Of a DNA stretch of 64,000 nucleotides, positions 12,365 through 23,517 are shown piece after piece. Position 1 is the first letter of the stretch, and every line of letters begins with the position of its first letter. This stretch comes from Lumbricus terrestris (lineage: Eukaryota > Annelida > Clitellata > Crassiclitellata > Lumbricidae): NCBI GenBank assembly GCA_949752735.1, contig OX457039.1:42093699-42157698 (forward strand), read 5' to 3'. The notes beneath the pieces were generated by a model that saw nothing but the letters and a program-made list of their open reading frames with translations, searched no databases and was not told the origin of the DNA. The position numbers and the translations under genes are program-made.

Positions 12365-12705
12365 TGTACATATATATATATATATATAATATATATATTT
12401 ATATAATATATATATATATATAAGACATTGGAATCCGTATAATGATCCGCATACAATAAACAGGAGCTCGTAACCGTATAGCCTATATTGAAAACTGCAG
12501 GCAAGGCGTGCATGCATCTTCTTTTTATTGCAAGAAGCAATCTTCCCAACTTACACAAGCCTAGTAAAGAAATGTTTCACATTAGCAATTTTTAGTCTGC
12601 GTTAACTCGCATCACGTCTTCTCTGCGCACGCACAGTATTATGGGTTTACTGGAGTTGGGGGTTTATATAGCTCTCGCGCAGCCTGGCCAATGGACGCAT
12701 ATCAC

Positions 12706-12769
<64 letters not shown>

Positions 12770-13012
12770 GCGCGGAGTCAAATTTAGACTACGGGTGAAA
12801 TCAGTCCATGCAGGAATATCCCAGGATTAAGACTATAAGCCTACTTGAGTAGTTTACGTAGATCTACCAAGCAAAGCTGGTAATAAACACAGAAAGGTAC
12901 CAATTCAAAGCGGCATGACATTGGTTAGGCTAAAGGCTGACAATGTTACTTGCAATGTTCATAAAGTGGCTCACTGAAATGTATGCACATATCGGGTTAA
13001 GAACAAGTGAAG

Positions 13013-13050
<38 letters not shown>

Positions 13051-13145
13051 ATACATAAAAACAGAGACAGACAGACATGCAGAGAGAGAGAGACAGACAG
13101 ACAGACAGGCAGACAGACAGAGAGACAGAGAGAAAGAGATATGTA
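12365..13145. repeat. TA microsatellites and (CAGA)n tract
   Basis: TA runs at about 12369-12421, 12708-12761 (about 27 uninterrupted units) and 13016-13048, followed by a GACAGACAGA/GAGA tract at about 13055-13140. Unique sequence lies between them, with no gene signal. Confidence 0.85.
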
Positions 13146-13734
13146 TAGAGGAGGAGGAGGATCCAGATTTTAACGAGGACCTATGACAACAGAGGCCGTT
13201 GCCCTCGAAAAAATTTATTTGGCATAGATATATATCTAAACCTATAAAATACAAGTTGTAACAATTTAATGAACCAATTTTCTTCTTATCCACCCGACCG
13301 ATTTTTCTCAATATTTACAAAAAATACTTTTTAGCACCCCTGGACGACACTATCGGGCTTCGCGATCCAAAAATCTTACCTCTTTCCGAGATTGAAAATT
13401 TTCATTTTCTACCCAATCCTGACGCTGTGTTTAAGCTGGGACTAATATCTATATCAAGACGCCATTTGCTTTCAAACATATTTTCAAAAGTCATTGAAAC
13501 CATCGATGATGATGATTGAGACCAGTACATTAATGATGTCATGGCCTATTTTAAAATTATAGCGCGTTACGCCGTTAATTAATATCTATATACCGTATCG
13601 TATGTATCACGTACTAGCCTATTTAAGACGCAATAATTTTCGCCGATCGGTTTTCAACGAACCAATAGATTTTTAACCTCATTTTTCGCCGAGGGCATAT
13701 CTTTTGACACGCGGTTTCGCAAAAATGCTGAATA
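13146..13734. other. Intergenic, nothing recognised
   Basis: No gene, RNA or bounded repeat recognised before the Helitron tail. Confidence 0.4.
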
Positions 13735-13986
13735 TATAGCGTAAACATGAACGGGTGTGAGCTGGGTTGGACCGAAAGCCTAAATGTCACGGGCAACGCT
13801 GGGCATTCAAAGTGGTTGGACCGGGTTGGGCCCGATGGAAGAAGGCGAGGTGAGAATGGCGACCAGAGTGGGACCGGATTGGGGCTGATGTGAGGCGAGG
13901 TGAGCAGGGCGGCGTTGGAGCGGGGTCAGGCGTGGCTGGGGACTAAAAATCGAAATTTCCCGGGCAACGCCGGGTAGTTCAGCTAG
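13735..13986 (+). mobile_element. Helitron 3' end, plus strand
   Basis: Ends with the hairpin CCCGGGCAACGCCGGGT, a short spacer (AGTTCAG) and CTAG followed by T, the standard Helitron terminus. The region before it is GC-rich (GGGTTGGACCG-type blocks), unlike its surroundings. A degenerate second hairpin (ACGGGCAACGCTGGG) lies near 13790. The 5' limit is a guess, and no Rep/helicase ORF is present. Confidence 0.7.
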
Positions 13987-13999
13987 TATTATATATATA

Positions 14000-14979
14000 C
14001 AGGGTGCGCCAAAAAAGTAATCCCCTACGGCTTTCAGCCCATATCTTGACCAAACATACGAATTTTTATATGAAACTTTGCAGTCTTAAAGGTAATTCAT
14101 ATTTACGTATAATGGTCAAATTACCAAAAACTATTTCAAACATAACAAAAGTTATATCACTTTTAGTGAGGCTATCCACCTTTTTTACGATTCAAAAACG
14201 CGACGTAAAAAAGTTTTAAAAAACCCGCAATTTAATTATTCTGGCCAATATCTTGGCCGGAAGTAAGAATTTCGAAATGAAATTTTACAGGCTTAAAGAC
14301 AATTCATATCTGCACATGGTGGTCAGATTTCAGCAAAATATTTCAAACAGAATAAAAGTAATATGGCACTTTTAAGGAGGCCACCCACCGTTTTTTGACG
14401 ATTCAAAGACGTAACGCAGCAAAAAGTAGCAAAAACACGATTTTATTCAGACTCATCTCAAATAATTGTTATCAAATAGGCTTTCATAATGCCAGATGAT
14501 CATTATTATTACTATTTAAAAAAGGAACAGGGTACTAGCGTAGCTGCACGTCACTGCGAAGTCACTTAGCAAGATGACAATCAAATTGGTAAATAAGAAA
14601 TCTGTCAGATTAATCAACAGGTCCATCAAGAACTTTGCAAAGAGACTCAAAAGAAGTTTTGGCACTGGTGGTGGGCACATTGAACAAAAGTTGTGAATCA
14701 CTATCAAGTTCAGTTCCAAATAGTTATTTGAGATATGACTTGATAAAATCACGTTTTTGTTACTTTTTGTTGCGTCACGTTTTTGAATCGTCAAAAACGG
14801 TGGGTGGCCTCACTAAAAGTGGTATAACTTTTGTTCCGTTTGAAATATTTTGTTGAAATGTGACCATTGTACGTAAATATGAATTGCCTTTAAGACTGTA
14901 AAGTTTCATTTAAAAATTCGTATGTTTGGCCAAGATATGGGCTAAAAACCGTAGGGGATTACTTTTTTGGCGCACCCTG
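14000..14979. mobile_element. Palindromic TA-target MITE (CAGGGTGCGCC ends)
   Basis: Terminal inverted repeats begin CAGGGTGCGCCAAAAAAGTA on both sides and are flanked by TA, as in Tc1/mariner-type elements. The inverted similarity continues for more than 200 bp (shared blocks include GGCCAAGATAT, AAGTTTCATxTAAAAATTCG and AGTGAGGC). The left arm carries a second, direct, diverged copy of the arm sequence (about 14240-14440). The centre (14440-14760) is also partly self-complementary, so the whole element could fold into a long hairpin. It lies 13 bp after the Helitron end at 13986. Confidence 0.75.
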
Positions 14980-14999
14980 TATATATACAGAGAGAAAAA

Positions 15000-15090
15000 G
15001 AAACAGACAGACAGACTGACAGAGACAGACAGAGACAGACAGAGACAGAGACAGACACGCAGGCACACACAGACAGAGACAGAGAGAAAT
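15000..15090. repeat. (CAGA)n/(GACAGA)n microsatellite
   Basis: ACAGACAGACTGACAGAGACAGA-type repeat directly following the MITE. Confidence 0.85.
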
Positions 15091-15189
15091 TATCGAAGAC
15101 TAATTGCACACAATGCACGTCATGTGTATGCACATTCCTTTATCTTATATTGTAAGTCTGAAAGTTTGTCCTTCCATATGTTTGTTTGT

Positions 15190-15851
15190 GTGTTTGTGGG
15201 GGGAAATTTGGAAGGGGGGGAATTTTCCCCGAAAACCAAAATTTCATGGGTGGCGTACCGGTGAAGGTCGGAGTTATTGGTGGCGTGTTGTAAAGGGGGT
15301 GTAGGAGGGGGTTGGAAAAATTTGGAGGGGGAAAAAAATTTCCCCCGAAAACCAAAACTTCACGGGTGGCGTACCGGTGGAGGTCGGAGTTAGTGGTGGC
15401 GTGTTTCGGAGGGGTGTGGGAGGGGTGGGGGAAATTTGGAGGGGGAATTTTTTTCGAAAACCCAAATTTCACGGGTGGTATACCGGTGGAGGTCGGAGTT
15501 AGTGGTGGCGTGTTGTGGTATGGGGGACAGAGGGACGGGTTTTTTGTGAGGAAAATTTTCCCGAAAACCAAAATTTCACGGGTGGCGTATCGGTGGAGGT
15601 CGGTGTTAGTGGTGGCGTGTTTTGGGGTGGGGGCCACAGTAGGGAAGCGGGTATTGGGAGGTCGGAGTTAGTGGTGGCGTGTTGTGTCGGGAGGTGGGGT
15701 AATTTGGGGGGATTCCCCCCCAGAAAATTCAAATTTCTCGGGTGGCGTACCGGTGGATGTCGGAGTGTGGTGGTGGGTGTGGTGTGGTGGGGTTGTGACC
15801 GGAGCGGGTCGAATCCTCAATTCCCCGAACAACGCCGGGTACTCCAGCTAG
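15190..15851 (+). mobile_element. Helitron tail carrying a ~115-bp minisatellite
   Basis: Ends with a degenerate hairpin (CCCCGAACAACGCCGGGT) and CTAG followed by T, the Helitron terminus also seen at 13986. Upstream, about five to six tandem units of roughly 80-130 bp repeat the blocks CCCGAAAACCAAAATTTCACGG, GGTGGCGTACCGGTGGAGGTCGGAG and TTAGTGGTGGCGTGTT. Tandem arrays near one end are common in non-autonomous Helitrons. ORFs on both strands here follow the repeat and are not genes. The left limit is approximate. Confidence 0.6.
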
Positions 15852-16290
15852 TAATTATTATAAAAATGAAAATTTGGTACTGCTAAATTTTTTCATGATG
15901 AGGTCATGTATTTTTTAATATCCCTCTGTATTCATTGAATGTGGGTCTGCATGTATGTGAGTTACTATAGATTGCGTGTATGCGTGTATGTGTGTGTACG
16001 TGTGTGCTAGCGCGCTTGCGTGTAGGTGTGCGAGTGTGTGTGTGTGTGTGTGTGGCTGGCTGGCTGCAGTGGTCATCTTCTGGCGTTCAGTGAGTCGCCT
16101 TAATGGGCGATGAGGGGGACGAAATATACGTATTCACATTATATATACATATATTTATTTATATATACGCATAGATACATGTATAATGTATATATATATA
16201 TGCATCGTGGTTTCTAAGGCTAATTATGTTGATGTGGGTGAAAGTATGACCGCTCAAGGAAAATACCGCATCCCATCAAATCAATACAAA

Positions 16291-16326
<36 letters not shown>

Positions 16327-17390
16327 TCTTGCGCTGGACGGAGGACGCCTTCGCCCGAAACCAGGTTCTGACTCTCGTCTCCATCATCATGCAGTCGAGA
16401 CGACGACGACGCATTGACCAGGGTCCACCATTGAAGTGTTGCCCTTCGCCAAAGGGACGATCGCATCCGACCGAGTAAGATGCAGGAATGGTGTGCACTT
16501 CATGTAATTTGGTGATGAGGTTAAATGATGGACCCAGTTGCGGATCAGTTCCAGAGTTCTTTGACGAATCTTATCTGATTAGTAAGCCTATGCTTTTAAT
16601 GCAAACAGTCATGTTGTAGCCTATTGGTGCCTGCCAAAGTTTAAGAACAATAGGTCAATCTGCCGGCAAGTCCTCAACAGAAGATCATCGCCCCACGCAC
16701 ACGCGTAGAACCGACCAACGAATTCTAATCGAAGACTGTCACCTGACGTTGTGTAATTCTCAGTTCATACTGAGAACTATATATAGCAGCAATTGAATGA
16801 AGTGCTTAAACAAACTGCATAAATGTCAGAGTGCTTCGATTGAGGCGATCATCTTGATATGAAACCTCGAAATAAACGTTATTATCATCATGAAGCGCTT
16901 AAGTAGACAATTGAGCTCAAGAGCTGGTAGACCTACTACTCACGGATGTTCTAGATGTTTCTTACGCCACGTGCAGTCGTCAATAGCCAGGCCCCTTGTA
17001 CGGTCGCCATACAACGAAGGTTTCTCCTTAGTTGTAGACGATCGATATCACGCTAAAAGCCCTCGTTGGTTGGTTCGCCCTTGCTACGTCGTCGCAACCG
17101 CGAGAGCTTCTTTCCCAGTCGCCTACTTAATGCAAGTGAGGAGACTCGATATGTTCAAACGGTTCAATGGTCCGAACAGTCTCAAGTCTGATTAGAGATC
17201 TGCCATTATGACGGATGCACGAGGTTTGATAATAGAAACTGTCTGAATATTCACCAAAATTAATGTATAAGAGCTGGATGTTAAACTGAACTCTCCCGAG
17301 AGAGATGAGTAGTGCGACAAACTATATAATGTAGAAAAGAAATTTATCCGACTAGATCGTACTGGAAGTATATAGGCCGGTGATACCATC
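15852..17390. other. Intergenic with small microsatellites, no gene recognised
   Basis: Contains a TGTG tract near 16030-16052, TA-rich DNA near 16140-16200 and a CTG run at 16291-16325. A 101-codon + strand ORF at 16890-17195 has mixed composition but no recognisable domain and no splice or start context I can defend. Confidence 0.4.
16291..16325. repeat. (CTG)n / (CAG)n triplet run, about 12 units
   Basis: Pure GCT repeats. Similar pure CAG/CTG runs occur at 19466-19503 and, interrupted, at 33957-34000. None lies in a supported coding exon. Confidence 0.9.
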
Positions 17391-17393
17391 CCG

Positions 17394-17414
17394 CTGTCTC
17401 TGTCTCTGTCTCTG

Positions 17415-17469
<55 letters not shown>

Positions 17470-17703
17470 CTCGCTATCTCTCTCTCGCTCTCTCCATGTC
17501 TGTCTCTCTCTCTTCTCTTTCTATCTCTCTCTGTCTCTATGTCTCTGTCTCTATCTCTGTCTGTCTCTCTGTCTCTCTGTCTGGCTGTCTCTCTCTATAT
17601 CTGTCTCTGTCTGTCTGTCTCTCTGTCTGGCTGTCTCTCTCTATGTCTGTCTCTGTCTGTCTGTCTCTCTGTTTCTGTCTCTCTGTCTCTGTCTCTCTCT
17701 GCA
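17394..17703. repeat. (CTGT)n/(CTCT)n pyrimidine-rich microsatellite
   Basis: About 310 bp of CTGTCTCTGTCT-type repeat with one strand almost purely C/T. The Leu/Ser ORFs are trivial. Confidence 0.9.
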
Positions 17704-18132
17704 TAATTTTATCTGAAGGTCTATCTGTAATCCTATTCTATACCTAATTGTATGCCGTGTTCTCGCCTCCTTTCACTCGTTATATCCAGTGTTTAATATG
17801 GACGTCTCTGGAGGGGTTCGAACGTGCTCCAGGAATAAGAATCCCGCCCATAGAAAACCTGGAGGTGTTGTACACATGAGATACGTAGCATCTCCTCCAG
17901 AGAAAGTGAATATACAACACACACCCCGCCCAGAAAATTCGACAGGAGTGTACGTGTGAAGAATTCGACTCTGAAGCATTGATGTACTAGAAAAGGTCAT
18001 CACAGAAATAGTACAGAGTTTCCAGAATTGCGACAATTTTCTCGGAAATTTTGACGAAAGTACTATTCTACAAAAAGGCTGATCAGCTTTTCTTGGGAAA
18101 AAAGGTAGTCAGAAATTTTCCGGTCAAAGGTT
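17704..18132. other. Intergenic, nothing recognised
   Basis: The - strand is open at 17773-18036 (88 codons), but no family, acceptor or donor is convincing. Confidence 0.35.
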
Positions 18133-18358
18133 TGTTTGTATATGCACTTGTCATAGCGCCACTTCAAGCACTCAACTCAGAGGCGCTCCCAACTGCAGAG
18201 CGGACACTGCATCGGAGTTTCACGCCGAAGCGCTGAGCAATTGCGAGTGAAGAACTTGCCCAAGGTCCCTATATATACACGGCGACTTGAGATGGATTCG
18301 AACCTCGAACCCTCCGACTTCAAGGCAACGACGTCACCCCTACACTACCGCACCCCAC
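18133..18358 (-). mobile_element. tRNA-derived SINE, copy 1
   Basis: On the - strand the head has GTAGTGTAGGGG-like A-box sequence and GGTTCGAATCCATC as B box, then the conserved body GGGCAAGTTCTTCACTCGCA and GCGCCTCTGAGT. The same body occurs in copies at 45735-45970 and 60391-60621. The GGGCAAGTC block resembles the central part of CORE-SINEs (for example mammalian MIR); that assignment is inference. The microsatellite tail is missing here. Confidence 0.75.
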
Positions 18359-18419
18359 AAAAGGTGTCGGTGTCTGGCTGGAGCGGTTGCCGTCCGCCCC
18401 CAGCGACCCTCCCATGCAG

Positions 18420-19289
18420 AAATATAAATTGCACCCCTTTCCTCAAGCAGGGGGACTAGATTAAACACTAGCTGCTCGACTCGCTATCACCCGCTTGCTT
18501 CTTATTCTTGCTCAGTTTTTCTCAATCTGGTTATGTAGGAATTGTCTCATATTGCACTGCATTGTTCTTCAATCTCTCACCTCTGTACTTCTAATATGCT
18601 CGCTCGAATCCACATCTTTTCCACTGAGTTTCACATTACTTGTAGGCCTACTCATTTGTGGCTCCCATATTTTGCTGCATGCTCTCTTCCCCATCCTACT
18701 GTATACCGTTTGCATTCTCTGACACCACTTCGTATACGAATCTCGAGACTCGCGCTCTTTGTCCGCAGTCTTCGTATCTGTCCAAAACGTCTGAAATTTA
18801 TATCTATGCATGCTAAACGTTTATGTCTGCTTGGTTTCTTAATGACAGCGAAATCTACGACATGAAAATATCCGTGAACCCTATAACTTAGCTTTACGTG
18901 ACTATAGATATAAGCTATCTATTTTGATACAGTGAAAAAGTTTCGTATATTATAGGCTTATAGGTCTAGTAGGCTATTCGAATCATAGGCCTAGTAGGCT
19001 ATTCGAATCAAGTTATCATCAAAGTTGCAATGAGTGGTATAAACCCTAACCGCAAAGCCAATGACGAGCCACAACTTGGCCTACAGAGCTAATTCCAGTC
19101 ATTTTGGTCAATCCGAATAGTTGAGACATACTTAATTATAGTCAGACTTTAAATGCCCATATTTATAAAGCACAGTTGATTTCACGTGTAGGCCTATGTG
19201 TGTTTTTTAACCATACAGAAGCTATATGCAGCGAATAAGCCACTAAACTGGAATAATTGGTCTTCTGGTGTCATATAGAGCCGCATATA
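18420..19289. other. Intergenic, nothing recognised
   Basis: AT-rich. A 25-bp segment containing TAGTAGGCTATTCGAATCA is directly duplicated near 18970-19010. Only short ORFs. Confidence 0.4.
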
Positions 19290-19380
19290 GTCCAGCACTC
19301 GTTCATAAGCAGGTGCTCTGCGCTTATCTTTCAAGTGGCGCTTTAGAAATGTGGAGTTTACGATTACGATTAGTGCACTG
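19290..19380 (+). mobile_element. LINE 3' tail fragment with (TTACGA)n
   Basis: Diverged copy of the LINE tail at 25285-25385: CTCGTTCATAAGCAGGTGC, then TCAAGTGGCGCTTTAGAAAT and TTTACGATTACGATTA. Confidence 0.55.
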
Positions 19381-19465
19381 CAGAGTGCGCATCGAACCGT
19401 TGACATTATGAACGAACGGCAGACGACGGCCCGGAAATTGGCTCATTGGTACGAGTGTTTGTTCT

Positions 19466-19503
<38 letters not shown>
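19466..19503. repeat. (CAG)n triplet run, about 12 units
   Basis: Pure GCA/CAG repeat with no supported coding context. Confidence 0.9.
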
Positions 19504-19849
19504 GACTCATGAGGAGCAGCGCTGGATGAGATCTCCGCCGATGCAGGCAAACATGGCGGCTGAAACAAAAATGGATATATTGCACCCAGGCCACTCCATA
19601 GCGTACATATACACAGGATCATAAAAGACGTCACTATAGCCGCTGTGTCACTGCTTTTGTGAGGCAGGTTATAGGATACTATAGCCTGCAATGAAAATGA
19701 TTGATGTTTTGAACACGTGCAATGGTCGACATTGCTTCATGAAAAGGCTATCGGCATTACATGTGTATAGGCTTAACAATGAGCTAGACAATAGAACCCT
19801 GTGCGAGTCAGATTGGATAAAGTCTATGTTACCGATGGTGTTACAACTG

Positions 19850-19930
19850 TAACAGAGCGCCTCTGAAGAGTTCTCTTGAAGTGCCGCTATATAAATGTAC
19901 GATTACAATTACAATTACAATTACAACTGT
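19850..19930 (+). mobile_element. SINE 3' tail fragment with (ATTACA)n
   Basis: GAGCGCCTCTGAAGAG, then CTTGAAGTGCCGCTATATAAATG and an ATTACAATTACA tail. It preserves the final body block and tail of the SINE family whose longer copies are at 18133, 45735 and 60391. Confidence 0.6.
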
Positions 19931-20179
19931 TACACGTTAAACTTGTGATTGTTCTGCTCGGTTAAATTCCTTTACCGGCGTCTTTAAAAAATCGGCTCTA
20001 TACATAAAGGCGCTGCGTAATAATTCTCTGTTGCACATGCATGCAAACACAAACAAAAGCGTGGGCCTAGTTTTTGTGGGTGCCAGGGCTACACAGACTC
20101 CCAACATGGTTCCGAAACCAACTTATTATTTTTGAGAGGAAGGCATCTATTTCATACCTCGATACCTTAAACAATCTTC

Positions 20180-20180
20180 G

Positions 20181-20231
<51 letters not shown>

Positions 20232-20247
20232 GTCATCGTCATTGTCA

Positions 20248-20314
<67 letters not shown>

Positions 20315-20315
20315 T

Positions 20316-20380
<65 letters not shown>

Positions 20381-20382
20381 TC
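20180..20382. repeat. (TCA/TCG)n triplet array
   Basis: About 200 bp of alternating pure TCA and TCG blocks. Poly-Ser and Met/Thr frames result from the repeat. Confidence 0.9.
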
Positions 20383-20588
20383 TTGTTATAATCAGCCTAT
20401 CACTATTAATTCTGCCCGAGATATGTGTAATCCCTCATAAATATTCTAAAAAATCTCTGGAAGCTGTTGTTGTTTTTATTGCTGCTGCTGCTGTTGTTGT
20501 TGTTAGACACAGCTCGTAAACCATATGAAAGGGAAAACAAACTGAACTTAGGTATGTATACGCAGACATCATGTATGTAGACCGTTGC

Positions 20589-20625
<37 letters not shown>

Positions 20626-21575
20626 GTATAATGTATAGGCATTAGGCCTTTCTTAAATACGATGTCCAAATGTTTGCTTATGTAGAGTTGAGAACGGTTT
20701 AAGGAGCGGTTGAAGCTTAGGTCTACACACAGGAATTCAATATCCAGACCAAAAATAGATTTTCACATTTTTTCTTCTCGCCAAACCTTAGGTTTTAGCC
20801 TATTTAATGTCTATCGCCAATGTGTATCTAGTGGTCCTAGCCCTGCCGATGAAAAGACACAAACTGTCCAAGTTTTCGAATGATGGATTTGGTATATACG
20901 ACCATAGCAATTTTAATAGACAGCAGATTCAAATGGCATTTTAAATTTTTTCTTTAAAATCTAAAATCTTACTTATTTTTTGATTGCGAAAAATGTCTCG
21001 AGAGACCTAATGGACGAAGGCGCATTAAATGGCTAGTTGTATGATCACTAGACAGAAGGAAGGGAAACAAAGTTTAACATAAGTGACTAATTATAGCAGC
21101 ATATGTTGGATATTATTTATAATTTGGCAAATTTGCTCTAATTTGCAAATGGAGGTTAGTCTTTAAGGCTTGTAGCCGTTCTGCTGTGATGAGGACGAGA
21201 GATTGGTTAGTTCAAAAAGGGCGGGAAAAGAATGGAAACGGGAAAAAACTAGTAGACTATGCCTTTGAGTGGAAGGTCAGTTGGATTAATGAGAATGAAG
21301 TCAGTTGAGTTTCTACAGCTGCTCGAGCGTAAAAGTTGACTCCTAAAGTGAGTTCATTCATTAATTCCCAGAAGTTATTAAGTTATGGGTAATTACATTT
21401 ATCATAAATGTAGGCTATTATTAGATGTATCTCTTATAATTCTCACTCTGTGACAGTTCAAACATACAAAAAGCGGATCGGGTTACACAAACGATTGCGA
21501 GCGTTCAACATTAAAAAGTATCAGTTGAACGCACGAACTAAATAAGACTTTAGAGATTATTCTAGTTCCCATATG
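20383..21575. other. Probable stomatin intron 1 or 5' flank; no exon recognised
   Basis: Contains a TA run at about 20599-20622 and otherwise unique AT-rich DNA. The missing first stomatin exon could lie here or further upstream. It must donate one base to the codon completed by GT at 22231, but I could not identify it. Confidence 0.4.
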
Positions 21576-22047
21576 CTGTTTCTCAGATTCTATTTCTTAG
21601 ATTTTATTCCTCAGATTCTATTTCTCAGATTCTATTTCTCAGATTCTATTTCTCAGATTCTATTTCTCAGATTGTGTTTCTCAGTTTTTTTTTATCTGCG
21701 CTCGGTTCTCAGGTTCTATTTCGTAGTTTCTATTTCTCAGGTTCTATTTCTCAAATTCTATTTCTCAGGTTCTATTTCTCAGATTCTATTTCTCATATTC
21801 TATTTCTCATATTCTATTTATCAGATTCTATTTCTCAGATTCTATTTCTCAGGTTTTATTTCTCAGATTCTATTTCTCATATTCTATTTCTCAGATTCTA
21901 TTTCTCAGGTTCTATTTCGCAGGTTATATTTCTCAGATTCTATTTCGCAGGTTCTATTTCTCAAATTATATTTCACATGTTCTATTTCGCAGGTTCTATT
22001 TCTCAGATTCTATTTCTTGGATTCTATTTTCTCAAATTGTTCAGGAA
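21576..22047 (+). repeat. 14-bp minisatellite resembling a splice acceptor
   Basis: More than 25 tandem copies of a 14-bp unit, TTCTATTTCTCAGA, with scattered substitutions; more than twenty keep a pyrimidine tract followed by YAG. The last unit runs into CTCAAATTGTTCAGGAAG. The true acceptor and start of the stomatin exon at 23518 read TTCTATTTCTCAG then ATTGTTCAGGAA, so the array is almost certainly an amplified duplicate of that intron-exon junction. The open frames (21573-22097 and 21674-22075) arise because the unit lacks stops. Confidence 0.9.
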
Positions 22048-22230
22048 GTGGGGCCAAACCCGAACACTGCCTTGATCACAACAACTGCTGTGATTAATCA
22101 CCACGATTTAATTGCAAGAAATTAATTATCATTGTTTGTTTTCAAGTATACAATACCATTGTTTTACCGTCAGCTTACATCCACACACATTGTTTGAAAG
22201 ACATTGTTTGAACGTTGCGTTCTACCTCAG

Positions 22231-22361
22231 GTCCCTCTTCAGACGCCGCTCTTCGTGAACAGTCGCAGAAAGGTCAAGGCTTCTGCGCTCGTGTGCTCAT
22301 GGTTCTGTCCGTCATCGTCATTGTCGTCACCTTCCCCATTGCAGTCTGCCTCTGTCTTAAG
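22231..22361 (+). CDS. STOM: Stomatin exon: N-terminal region and membrane hairpin
   Basis: Begins after TCTACCTCAG with phase GT (first base from a missing upstream exon) and ends at CTTAAG before GTAAAG. It encodes a polar stretch, then KGQGFCARVLM and a hydrophobic segment ending VVTFPIAVCLCLK. The Cys in GFC aligns with the palmitoylated Cys30 of human stomatin (GPCGW). The Pro in TFPI aligns with the hairpin-bending Pro47. This exon is bracketed by two minisatellites (21576-22047 and 22386-22982). An AG within the exon could serve as an alternative acceptor, but the chosen one keeps the frame. Confidence 0.88.
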
Positions 22362-22385
22362 GTAAAGACAAGATCCACCAAATCA

Positions 22386-22982
22386 ACCCAAATAGCCAGA
22401 TGTCCCAAATAGTCAGATGTTAAAAATAGTCAGATGTCCCGAATAGTCAGATGTTCCAAATAGTCAGATGTCCCAAATAGTCAGATATCCCAAATAGTCA
22501 GATGTTCCAAATAGTCAGGTGTCCCAAATAGTCAGATGTCCCGAATAGTCAGATGTTCCAAATAGTCAGATGTCCCAAATAGTCAGATATCCCAAATAGT
22601 CAGATGTCCCAAATAGTCAGATGTTCCAAATAGTCAGATGTCCCAAATAGTCAGATATCCCAAATAGTCAGATGTCCCAAATAGTCAGATGTTCCAAATA
22701 GTCAGATGTCTCGAATAGTCAGATGTTCCAAATAGTCAGATGTCCCAAATAGTCAGATATCCCAAATAGTCAGATGTCCCAAATAGTCAGATGTTCCAAA
22801 TAGTCAGATGTCCCAAATAGTCAGATATCCCAAATAGTCAGATGTCCCAAATAGTCAGATGTTCCAAATAGTCAGATGTCCCAAATAGTCAGGTGTTCCA
22901 AATAGTCAGATGTTCCATATAGTCAGATGTCCCAAATAGTCAGATGTCTCACATAGTCAGATGTCTCACATAGTCAGATGTG
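22386..22982. repeat. 17-bp minisatellite in stomatin intron, ~35 units
   Basis: Tandem copies of CAGATGTCCCAAATAGT starting about 25 bp after the exon donor at 22362. Unit variants (GTCCC, ATCCC, GTTCC) recur in the order GTCCC-ATCCC-GTCCC-GTTCC, giving a roughly 68-bp higher-order period through much of the array. Confidence 0.92.
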
Positions 22983-23517
22983 ATGCAGCCATAGAATATG
23001 GGAGCTATATAAGGCAGTCAGAACAATATTCTAATTCTGATAATGGACTTAATTATTATTGCCAAATAAGACGCAATTCATTCTGATCGATCGATTAATT
23101 GGACAATTTCCTAAGTCTTTTTTTGTTCTTGCGTTCACTCATGCGTATAATCTTGTTATTTACGTTTCACCTGAATGTCGTCACAAGCCATCGATGACCA
23201 TACAGCAGCCAATCAGTTAAATGCGCTTTTGTCCATTTTTTAATATCTAGGAAATCAAAGGTTGAGATCGTTGACCTATAGACGAGGAAACTCGGTTCAG
23301 AAACCGAATGAGAGAAAGACCTGAAATTGGAGGGATTATATTATGGATCTTCTTCTTCTTTTCCTTCCGGCTGGAATTAATCGGAATGATTATGGATATG
23401 ATATAAATTAGTTAGACCATGACAGAGTTAATTTTACACGTATGGATTTCCTTAATATTTTTAGACTACGTCTTAAATTTGTCTTTAATTTACTAATAGA
23501 TGTCTTCTATTTCTCAG
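22983..23517. other. Stomatin intron, nothing else recognised
   Basis: AT-rich intron sequence ending in the polypyrimidine tract and acceptor for the exon at 23518. Confidence 0.6.

Noticed and set aside
16890..17195. 101-codon plus-strand ORF as possible first stomatin exon
   Set aside because: Its sequence does not resemble a stomatin N-terminus, and no phase-1 donor is evident.
21573..22097. 174-codon ORF rich in Phe/Leu/Ser
   Set aside because: Product of the 14-bp minisatellite, which lacks stops in any phase.
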